From contig NZ_JAGSPD010000007.1 in NCBI RefSeq assembly GCF_019203985.1, positions 124,001 to 188,000 on the forward strand: a DNA stretch of 64,000 bases, read 5' to 3'. The DNA is from Winogradskyella luteola. GTDB lineage: Bacteria > Bacteroidota > Bacteroidia > Flavobacteriales > Flavobacteriaceae. Under the pieces are notes generated by a model that saw only the letters and a program-made list of their open reading frames with translations, searched no databases and was not told where the DNA came from. Position numbers and translations under genes: made by a program. Below, one piece after another: positions 54,492 to 62,098 of this stretch (positions are counted from its first letter, which is position 1; every line of letters starts with the position of its first letter).

Positions 54492-57400
54492 TTATTTATT
54501 AAAATATTGTAGTTGAAATGTGCTTTCTAAATAATTTATTAATGCTTCTTGAGCTTGTAATTCAGATTGAATAGCTTCTTTTATGAGTTGTGTAAACCCT
54601 GTATAATCTATCTCTCCTTCTTTATAGGCAAATAAAGCCCCCAATTTTTGTTCTTTCACAAGTGGTAACACCTCATTTTTATAGAAAAACCAAGACGTTT
54701 TCCATTTTTGATAATTCTCTTTTGATTGTACAAACTTGGATTGTACTTCTTGTTTTTTGAACTGAATGTTCGTATCAGCAATTTCCTTATCGATTTTTGC
54801 GGTTTTAACCTTTGCTTTATTTGTACCAGACAAAAAAGGAATGGAAACACCTGCTTGATAGGTATAAAACCCTGAATTACCATTTAAGTTTTGTAAACCA
54901 CCTTGAAAATTTAACTTGGGTAAATTATCTGCTTTGGCAGCTTTATATGTGGCTTCTGCTTCTGTTACCTGTAATTGTGCTATACCATATAAGGGATGTT
55001 CTTCTAAGTTAAAAGTATCAACATCAATTTCACTAGTGATTTCAAAATCATTGGGAACGGTATAGAATGTATCAGAAACCAACCATAGGTTTAACTGTTG
55101 TAATGCAATACTATATTCACTTTTTGATTGCATAAATTTATTTTGAATCTGTAAAGCTTGATTTTTAGCTGCTGAATATTCTAACCTTGAAATCGCTTCT
55201 ACTTCATAATTTAATGCTACTGCTTTTTCAAAATTGGTATAAATTGAATCTAACTCTCTGTATAAATTATAATTCCTTTTACTCTGCAAGGCATTTGCCC
55301 AGGCTTTTTTCACTTCCAATTCTAAATCTAATTCTGAAAGTTGAAACGCTTTTTGAGCTAGTTGAATGCGTTGTTCTTGCAATCGTTTTTTTGCAGAAAT
55401 ACCAAACACATCAATGTTGCTTTGACCAATTCCTATAGTTGTATAAATACCATTTCCGTTATTAATTTCCTCGCCTCCAGTAAAAATTTGAGTCGTTCCA
55501 AAATCATAAGCTGTACTTTTTAACTGCTCTTGTTTGCTGATTTCTAATTGCTTTTGTTTTAAAAGTGGAAAATTTTCTTTTGATAATTTAACCGCTTCAT
55601 TCATCGAAATGATTGGCAACGTATCGTTAACTTCTTGGGCGTTTCCTGTTATTGGTAACAAAAACATAAAAGCTACCATAGCAGTAACTGTAATCACTTT
55701 TTTGTCTGCTCTAAACTTGAATGATTTGTTTTCTACCCAATGATATAATATAGGTAAAACGAACAATGTTAATAGTGTAGATGTTAATAAACCACCAATT
55801 ACAACCGTTGCTAAAGGCCGTTGTACTTCTGCACCAGCTGATGCCGAAATTGCCATAGGTAAAAAGCCTAAAACATCTGTAAAAGCGGTTAGCATAATTG
55901 GTCTAATTCTTCGTTTTGTTCCCTCTATAATTCTATCTTTAAGATTGGTAACACCTTCATCTTTCAACTCATTCAAACCACTAATCATTACTAATCCATT
56001 TAAAACCGCAACACCAAATAAAACGATAAAACCGACTCCTGCCGAAATACTAAATGGCATATCTCGTAACCACAACGCTACGACACCACCAATGGTTGCC
56101 ATAGGAATTGCGATATAAATCATTAAGGTTTGTGGCAATGATTTTAAAGCAAAATAAATAAGTACAAAAATGAGCAATAACGCAATTGGTACAACTGTTT
56201 GCAGTCTATTACTAGCACGTTCTAAATTTTCAAAAGCACCACCATAACGAATAAAATAACCTGATGGCAACTCTAGTTTAGCATCTAACTTGGATTTTAT
56301 TTCTGTTACCAATGATTTTACATCACGTCCCCTTACATTAATACCAACATAGGTTCTTCTGTTTGTATTATCCCTACTTATTTGCATTGGACCGGCTTTG
56401 TAGCTTATATCTGCAACTTCCCTAAGTGGAATTTGAGTACCAGACGGTAAGTTGATGTACAAATTTTGAACATCTGAAATATCCTTTCGATTTTGGGAAT
56501 TTAATCTTACTACTAAATCGAATCGTTTTTCGCCTTCAAAAATAATTCCTGCTGTACCACCTGCAAAAGCCGATTGCACAATTTGATTTAAGGTGTTTAT
56601 TTGCAGTCCGTATTGGGCTAATTTATTTCTATTGTAAGTAATAGTCATTTGTGGCAACCCTGTTGTGGCTTCGGCTTTCATATCTCCAATACCTTCAGTT
56701 CCTGCAATGATTTTGGATATTTCTTCTGCTTTTTGAGACAGGACATTTATATCTTCTCCATAAAGTTTTATGGCAATGTCTTCTCTAACACCTTCCAGCA
56801 ATTCATTAAAACGCATTTCGATAGGTTGTGTAAATTCATAGTTAACACCAGGAACCATTTCTACCGCTTCTTTCATCTTCTCTATTAATTCATCTTTTGT
56901 AGTGGCTGTTGTCCATTCGCTTTTTGGTTTTAAAATCACAAAAACATCGGCTAAATCCATTGGCATTGGGTCTGTTGGGATTTCTGCAACACCAATTCGA
57001 CTTACAATTTTTTCGACTTCTGGAAACTTTGCTTTTACAATTTGTTCAATTTTTGTGGTCGTTTCAATCGTTTCTGTAAGCGAGCTTCCAGGTTTTAAAA
57101 TGGCGTGAAATGCAATATCTCCTTCATCGAGTTGTGGGATGAATTCGCCTCCCATTCGACTAAACATAAAAACTGTTAGTCCGAATAGCACGACTGCAAT
57201 GCCTATAATCCATTTTCCTTTTTGTATCGCTTTAACTAATAAAGGTTGGTATTTTTCTTCTACCCAATGCACAAATTTATCGCCATAAGATTTTTTGTCT
57301 GACTTTGGTGCTCTTAAAACCAAGGCAGACATCATTGGCACATACGTCAAACAAAGTACCATTGCACCAATCATTGCAAAAATGAAAGTCAATGCCATCG

Positions 57401-58826
57401 GTTTGAACATTTTTCCTTCAATCCCTTCTAATGCCAAAATAGGCAGAAAGACAATTAGAATAATTAGCTGACCAAAAAAGGCTGCATTCATCATTTTTTT
57501 TGAAGCATTAGAAGCCACTTTATCTCTTTCTTTTGCAGTAAGTTTCTTCTTTTTTAGCACTTGTGATGCAATAAGAAAAACGGTACTTTCTACTATAATT
57601 ACTGCACCATCGACAATAATACCGAAATCTATTGCTCCTAAGCTCATTAAATTAGCCCAAACATCAAACACATTCATAAGGATAAATGCAAACAACAACG
57701 ATAACGGAATAGTGGATGCCACTATTAAACCACCTCTCCAATTTCCTAATAAAAAGATGAGTACAAATATTACTATTAATGCACCTTCAATAAGGTTTGT
57801 TGCTACAGTTGATGTAGTTTCTGCTATTAACTTACTTCGGTCTAATAAAGGTTCAATAATCACACCTTCTGGTAATGACTTTTCTATTAGAGCCATGCGT
57901 TCTTTTACATTCTCGATAACATCGTTTGAGTTTGCGCCTTTAAGCATCATTACCAAACCACCTACAACTTCTCCTTCTCCATCTTGTGTTAATGCGCCAT
58001 AACGAATAGCAGACCCAAATTGTACTTTGGCAATGTCGCCAATAGTTATAGGAATATTATTGGTGTTTTTTACTGTGATTTTTTTAATATCATCCAAACT
58101 ACGCACTAAGCCTTCGCCACGAATAAAATTAGCTTGATGATTTTTTTCAATATATGCACCACCTGTATTTTGATTATTGTTTTCCAACGCTTCAAAGATA
58201 TCGGTAATTGTTAATCCGATTGCTCGCAACTCATTTGGATCAACAGCGACTTCATATTGCTTAATTTTTCCGCCAATAGCATTAACTTCAACAACACCTT
58301 CTACCATTGCCATTTGACGTTGTATAATCCAATCTTGCATGGTGCGCAAATCAGTAACTGAATATTTCTCTTTGTATTCTGGTTTGACTTTAAGTGTGTA
58401 TTGATATATTTCTCCTAGACCAGATGAAATAGGACCCATTGAAGGTTCTCCAAATCCCTCGGGAATTTGTTCTTTGATGTCGTTGAGTTTTTCAGCGACT
58501 AATTGACGTGGCAGATACGTTCCCATATCATCGTCAAAAACAATGGTAACAACTGATAAGCCAAAACGAGAAATTGAACGAATTTCTTGGACATTAGGTA
58601 GATTGCTCATTGCTACCTCTACTGGATAGGTTATGATTTGCTCAATATCCTCTGTTCCTAAATTTGGTGCTTGCGTAATGACTTGTACTTGGTTGTTGGT
58701 AATATCTGGTACCGCATCTATAGGTACTTGAGTCATACTCCAAATACCAGCTCCAACAATGGTAAGCGTTAGCAAACCAATAATGAATTTGTTATTGATT
58801 GAAAAATCAATGATTTTATTAATCAT
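54492..58826 (-). CDS. CusA/CzcA-type heavy-metal RND pump fused to TolC-like outer-membrane factor
   Basis: A 1444-residue protein. Residues 1-~1040 are a complete CusA/CzcA inner-membrane RND transporter (VPIDAVPDITNNQVQVITQA, IDFGIIVDGAVIIVES, GGEFIPQLDEGDIAF, RPIMLTAFTDVLGFLPMAIS). A hydrophobic segment resembling an internal signal peptide (VTAMVAFMFLLPITGNAQ) then leads into ~390 residues of TolC-like outer-membrane factor (SMNEAVKLSKENFPLLKQKQ and the periodic coiled-coil halves). Fusion of the pump to its outer-membrane partner would fix 1:1 stoichiometry or be resolved by signal-peptide cleavage. It is followed 4 bases later by the adaptor gene. Confidence 0.92.
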   Translation of the reverse strand: MINKIIDFSINNKFIIGLLTLTIVGAGIWSMTQVPIDAVPDITNNQVQVITQAPNLGTEDIEQIITYPVEVAMSNLPNVQEIRSISRFGLSVVTIVFDDDMGTYLPRQLVAEKLNDIKEQIPEGFGEPSMGPISSGLGEIYQYTLKVKPEYKEKYSVTDLRTMQDWIIQRQMAMVEGVVEVNAIGGKIKQYEVAVDPNELRAIGLTITDIFEALENNNQNTGGAYIEKNHQANFIRGEGLVRSLDDIKKITVKNTNNIPITIGDIAKVQFGSAIRYGALTQDGEGEVVGGLVMMLKGANSNDVIENVKERMALIEKSLPEGVIIEPLLDRSKLIAETTSTVATNLIEGALIVIFVLIFLLGNWRGGLIVASTIPLSLLFAFILMNVFDVWANLMSLGAIDFGIIVDGAVIIVESTVFLIASQVLKKKKLTAKERDKVASNASKKMMNAAFFGQLIILIVFLPILALEGIEGKMFKPMALTFIFAMIGAMVLCLTYVPMMSALVLRAPKSDKKSYGDKFVHWVEEKYQPLLVKAIQKGKWIIGIAVVLFGLTVFMFSRMGGEFIPQLDEGDIAFHAILKPGSSLTETIETTTKIEQIVKAKFPEVEKIVSRIGVAEIPTDPMPMDLADVFVILKPKSEWTTATTKDELIEKMKEAVEMVPGVNYEFTQPIEMRFNELLEGVREDIAIKLYGEDINVLSQKAEEISKIIAGTEGIGDMKAEATTGLPQMTITYNRNKLAQYGLQINTLNQIVQSAFAGGTAGIIFEGEKRFDLVVRLNSQNRKDISDVQNLYINLPSGTQIPLREVADISYKAGPMQISRDNTNRRTYVGINVRGRDVKSLVTEIKSKLDAKLELPSGYFIRYGGAFENLERASNRLQTVVPIALLLIFVLIYFALKSLPQTLMIYIAIPMATIGGVVALWLRDMPFSISAGVGFIVLFGVAVLNGLVMISGLNELKDEGVTNLKDRIIEGTKRRIRPIMLTAFTDVLGFLPMAISASAGAEVQRPLATVVIGGLLTSTLLTLFVLPILYHWVENKSFKFRADKKVITVTAMVAFMFLLPITGNAQEVNDTLPIISMNEAVKLSKENFPLLKQKQLEISKQEQLKSTAYDFGTTQIFTGGEEINNGNGIYTTIGIGQSNIDVFGISAKKRLQEQRIQLAQKAFQLSELDLELEVKKAWANALQSKRNYNLYRELDSIYTNFEKAVALNYEVEAISRLEYSAAKNQALQIQNKFMQSKSEYSIALQQLNLWLVSDTFYTVPNDFEITSEIDVDTFNLEEHPLYGIAQLQVTEAEATYKAAKADNLPKLNFQGGLQNLNGNSGFYTYQAGVSIPFLSGTNKAKVKTAKIDKEIADTNIQFKKQEVQSKFVQSKENYQKWKTSWFFYKNEVLPLVKEQKLGALFAYKEGEIDYTGFTQLIKEAIQSELQAQEALINYLESTFQLQYFNK

Positions 58827-58902
58827 AGAATTATAGTTATAATGAATTTATAAATAAAGAATAGTTACCAAAGAGTATCGATGGTAGCATAGATTTATAA
58901 TA

Positions 58903-58919
58903 CACCTGCGTAGCAGGTG
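58903..58919. promoter_or_regulatory. short perfect hairpin between DUF6660-like gene and RND pump gene
   Basis: CACCTGC-GTA-GCAGGTG, 7-bp stem, 5 bases beyond the DUF6660-like stop and 77 bases before the pump start. No strong U-run, so a weak terminator, RNA-processing site or operator are all possible. Confidence 0.45.
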
Positions 58920-58923
58920 CTCA

Positions 58924-59235
58924 TTACACTTGTGGTGGTTGTAAAACGGAATTCGTGAAGTCTTTTTCTGAACCGCTTAGGTATAAAACATCTTTTGTGG
59001 AAATAAAAGATAATTCTAATTTTAAATCCGGTATATCAAAATGCACAGCACTTACATGGCAGCATTGACAAATACAAAAAGGCGAACATAAATCTGAATC
59101 TTGATGTTGATGGTCTTTGTCCATTCCTTGTGAAATTTCTGTTTGAACCTCATTATCAAGCGTAACATTATCTTCGCAGGGTGCTAAATTAAGCGCGAAA
59201 ATATAAATTGATAATATAAAAGCTAAAAATTTCAT
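58924..59235 (-). CDS. DUF6660-like small exported protein
   Basis: A 103-residue protein with an N-terminal signal segment (MKFLAFILSIYIFALNLAPC), an acidic linker (DKDHQHQDSD) and a Cys-rich motif CSPFCICQCCHVSAVHFD, ending with a polar tail. It resembles small proteins found directly upstream of Bacteroidetes metal RND pump genes, annotated DUF6660. The Cys/His cluster suggests metal binding in the periplasm. A palindromic operator candidate lies 26 bases upstream. Confidence 0.75.
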   Translation of the reverse strand: MKFLAFILSIYIFALNLAPCEDNVTLDNEVQTEISQGMDKDHQHQDSDLCSPFCICQCCHVSAVHFDIPDLKLELSFISTKDVLYLSGSEKDFTNSVLQPPQV

Positions 59236-59260
59236 CGTAGCAAAGATATAAATTATTTAA

Positions 59261-59275
59261 TGCAATGGTATTGCA
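59261..59275. promoter_or_regulatory. putative Fur-family operator, copy 2 (TGCAATGGTATTGCA)
   Basis: Inverted repeat TGCAAT-GGT-ATTGCA, 26 bases upstream of the DUF6660-like start, so positioned to control the pump operon. A related site precedes merTP. Confidence 0.55.
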
Positions 59276-59305
59276 AATAACGTTAGTATGATTTTTTTAT
59301 AATAG

Positions 59306-59329
59306 AAGAGCCTTTCGAAAAAGACTCTT
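59306..59329 (-). terminator. hairpin after the HMA protein gene
   Basis: Minus strand AAGAGTCTTT-TTCG-AAAGGCTCTT, a 10-bp stem (one G-U) with a stable UUCG loop, 12 bases past the HMA protein stop. The U-tail is poor, so it may be a weak terminator or RNA-stabilising hairpin. Confidence 0.6.
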
Positions 59330-59340
59330 AAATTATTGGC

Positions 59341-59781
59341 TTAATGGTCGTGATTTGAATGGTCTTCCGATTTCATTTCACCTGACTGATTCATCATCAT
59401 TTCGTGGTCGTATTGACAACAACCTGGTAAACCATCATAAGCTTCTACACTTCCTGCAACTTTTTCGGTATCGTAACCTGAAGCTGAAATAGCTTTGTGA
59501 ATTGTCATAGCATCTGTTTTTGAATCATCAAAAGAAACATCAATCTTCTTTTTATCGACATCCCAATTGGCACTTGCAACACCTTCAACACTATTGGCTG
59601 CTTTTTCAATGGTACTTTTACACATACCACAATTTCCTCTTACTCCAAAAGATAAATCCGTCATTGCGATTTCTTTTGACACTTCTGTTGTCGTAGTATC
59701 TTCAACTTTTTTAGTTTCGTTTTTACAACTTGTTAAACCTAATGCTGCTATTGCAACTACACTTAAAATTACTTTCTTCAT
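59341..59781 (-). CDS. HMA-domain metal-binding lipoprotein
   Basis: A 146-residue lipoprotein (signal with lipobox LTSC) containing one heavy-metal-associated domain (FGVRGNCGMCKSTIEKAANS, CxxC pair) and a Cys/Met/His-rich tail (GLPGCCQYDHEMMMNQSG ... HSNHDH). It probably collects copper or a related metal in the periplasm for the adjacent efflux systems. The final Met/His cluster is a plausible second binding site. Confidence 0.88.
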   Translation of the reverse strand: MKKVILSVVAIAALGLTSCKNETKKVEDTTTTEVSKEIAMTDLSFGVRGNCGMCKSTIEKAANSVEGVASANWDVDKKKIDVSFDDSKTDAMTIHKAISASGYDTEKVAGSVEAYDGLPGCCQYDHEMMMNQSGEMKSEDHSNHDH

Positions 59782-59816
59782 TGTTTAAAATTTAATTGTT
59801 ATTATTTGATTTATTA

Positions 59817-61595
59817 TTATTCTATTACTTGTTTTACTTCTCCACAGGTTAGCATTGCTTCACCAAAATATGGATTGATTACTTTTTCTTCTTTACTCAA
59901 CCAGTATGCGCCATTGTTATTATCTGCCATTGGACAAAATTCCACATACACTTTTTCATTAACACCAAACAGTTGTACAGCATTTATTAAGTGTGATGAT
60001 AGATGTTTGAAGTGGTCTCTTTGTCCTTTTATATCTGACGTTTTAGAAATAGCTGTTGCAGAAGATTGTATTTCTTTTACTAATGACATCCAATGTGCGT
60101 GAGCATTATTGTCTGATAATAATTTCATATCAACTTTAGCTAAATTTTCTAATAAACTTGTTGCATTAACTGAAGTAATTTTTGAATCTTCTTTAACTAA
60201 AGCATCTTTTAAATTGATATAGTCATTGAAAACAACTTTTAATTGTTCTTGGAATTTCTCTGATACTGTCAATCTTTGGTTCATATTAGTATGGTCACTT
60301 TCTTTTTTTGATGTCTTATTATCCATTCCTAAATGTCCTTCGTGACCAGTCATTACTTTGCCACCATCTTTATTCATCATTGATTTTTTGCCTTGTAATT
60401 GAGCTGCTGCATCAACCGTAAAAGTTCCGTTAGTTACGATTTCATTTCCAACAAATAATCCTTCTAAAACTTCATATTCATTACCAATTTGATTACCTAA
60501 AACAACTTCACGCATTTCAAAAACGGTTTGGTCTGGATTGGTTTTTAAATAAACCACAGAACGTTCACCTGTCCAAAGTATAGCAGATGCTGGGATTGTT
60601 AATACCTCATCATTACTTCTTGAAACTTGTTCAATATTGGCGGTTACAAACATTCCTGGTTTAAATACATCGTTTTTATTATTAAGCACCACACGTAAGG
60701 TTACTGTTCTTGTTTTGGTATTTAATATTGGTTCAATGAAATCTACTTTCCCTTTAAATTCCTTATTAGCATAAGCGTTTGTAGTCACTAAAACTTCTTG
60801 TCCCTTTTTAAATACATCTATTTGATTTTCATAGACATCAAAGTTTGCCCAAACCGTATTGAGATTTGCAATTTTAAGCAATGGTTGACCTTGTTTGATG
60901 TAGTCGCCTTGTTCTACTAATTTTTCGGTAACTGTTCCTGAAACGGTTGCATAAACTGGAAAGTTTTCTTTTACTTTTTGGGCTTCTTCAATCTGATTGA
61001 TTTGACTTTCCGATAGCTTCCACAACTTCAATTTATTACGAACTGCCTTATATAATTCAGGTTGGGATTCCTTTAAAGATGATGCTGTAATTAACTCTTG
61101 CTGTGCTGCATACAATTCTGGCGAATAAATGGTTGCTAATAATTGACCTTTACGAACTTCTTCGCCTGTAAAACTAACATTCAAACGTTCTATTCTACCG
61201 GAAAAATAACTGACTTGTACTGCGTTTGCTTCTTCATTTTCAGCAATTTTACCAGATAATTTAAGGGTGTTGCCATCAACATTACCTTTGCCTACAACAG
61301 TTGTTTGAATATTGGCTAAAGCCATCGCATTTTCGGTTAATTTGAATTGGTCTGCTAACAGGCCATCACTTCCACTTTCGGCAGGAATTAAATCCATTCC
61401 ACAAATAGGACAATCACCTGATTCTGGTTGCATAATTTGTGGATGCATAGAACACGTCCACATTTGATTGGTTTCTGAAACCTTGTCGTGATTATGCTCT
61501 GTTTCTTCTTTTGATGAACCACCAAATAGGAACCAACCCAAGAGCAAACCTACTGCCAATAAACCTATGTATATGACTATTTTATTATTTTTCAT
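59817..61595 (-). CDS. heavy-metal RND adaptor with metal-binding YHS-like and DUF3347 domains
   Basis: A 592-residue membrane-anchored adaptor. After an N-terminal helix comes a heavy-metal-binding domain (MWTCSMHPQIMQPESGDCPI, then CGMDLIPA, about 47-75), then the membrane-fusion core (LKLSGKIAENEEANAVQVSY ... ASGTVTEKLVEQGDYIKQG-like block). A C-terminal DUF3347 domain (about 435-590) contains FCPMADNNNGAYWLSKEEKV and MLTCGEV. This is the copper-efflux type of adaptor found with CusA relatives. It overlaps the DUF305 gene by 11 bases. Its own RND partner is either the pump at 54492 or outside the window. Confidence 0.9.
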   Translation of the reverse strand: MKNNKIVIYIGLLAVGLLLGWFLFGGSSKEETEHNHDKVSETNQMWTCSMHPQIMQPESGDCPICGMDLIPAESGSDGLLADQFKLTENAMALANIQTTVVGKGNVDGNTLKLSGKIAENEEANAVQVSYFSGRIERLNVSFTGEEVRKGQLLATIYSPELYAAQQELITASSLKESQPELYKAVRNKLKLWKLSESQINQIEEAQKVKENFPVYATVSGTVTEKLVEQGDYIKQGQPLLKIANLNTVWANFDVYENQIDVFKKGQEVLVTTNAYANKEFKGKVDFIEPILNTKTRTVTLRVVLNNKNDVFKPGMFVTANIEQVSRSNDEVLTIPASAILWTGERSVVYLKTNPDQTVFEMREVVLGNQIGNEYEVLEGLFVGNEIVTNGTFTVDAAAQLQGKKSMMNKDGGKVMTGHEGHLGMDNKTSKKESDHTNMNQRLTVSEKFQEQLKVVFNDYINLKDALVKEDSKITSVNATSLLENLAKVDMKLLSDNNAHAHWMSLVKEIQSSATAISKTSDIKGQRDHFKHLSSHLINAVQLFGVNEKVYVEFCPMADNNNGAYWLSKEEKVINPYFGEAMLTCGEVKQVIE

Positions 61596-62079
61596 TTTCT
61601 AATCGTTTTATCATTGCTTTCATTTCTTCTATTTCCTTTTTCTGTGCTTTAATAATATCCTCTGCTAATTGTTTAACTTCTGGGTCTTTTATATCTGCTC
61701 TTTCGCTTGTTAGAATTGCTATGGAATGATGTGGTATCATACCCTTCATCCAAAGTACATCACCTACGGTTGATTTTTGGTCACGTACTAAACCTAAAGC
61801 ACCAAGGAAAAGGATGATGCTACCTAATACAATACCCAAATTTTTCCTTTTATTCTTGTACATATTCTTCATAAAGAAAAACATAATTAAGGCCATAGCT
61901 GCAATACCTAAACAGACCATATAAAATCGTGTTAGACTAAACCATACGTGGTCAAATTCATAAGTATTTAAGTACATTGTGATATACATTGCAACAAATG
62001 ATGAGCCTAACATCAAAAAGAATTTAGTGTAATTGCTCATACCTTTATTATCGTTGTTTGTGTGTTCTTGTGTGTTCAT
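61585..62079 (-). CDS. DUF305-family membrane protein
   Basis: A 164-residue protein with three hydrophobic helices (about 16-40, 48-70, 82-100) and a C-terminal DUF305 segment with the conserved MIPHHSIAILTS and DIIKAQKKEIEEMKAMI. DUF305 proteins accompany copper-handling genes; the His pair is a likely copper ligand. It sits between the CopA-type ATPase (19 bases upstream) and the adaptor gene (overlap). Confidence 0.87.
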   Translation of the reverse strand: MNTQEHTNNDNKGMSNYTKFFLMLGSSFVAMYITMYLNTYEFDHVWFSLTRFYMVCLGIAAMALIMFFFMKNMYKNKRKNLGIVLGSIILFLGALGLVRDQKSTVGDVLWMKGMIPHHSIAILTSERADIKDPEVKQLAEDIIKAQKKEIEEMKAMIKRLENEK

Positions 62080-62098
62080 AATATTTTGATTTTAATGG

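Noticed and set aside
54172-54516. 114-codon plus-strand frame opposite the adaptor gene
   Set aside because: Lies wholly antisense to a well-recognised CusB-like gene; composition is that of a shadow frame (Leu/His/Tyr-rich).
57712-58002. 96-codon plus-strand frame opposite the RND pump
   Set aside because: Antisense shadow of a conserved CusA region; no recognisable domain or upstream signal.
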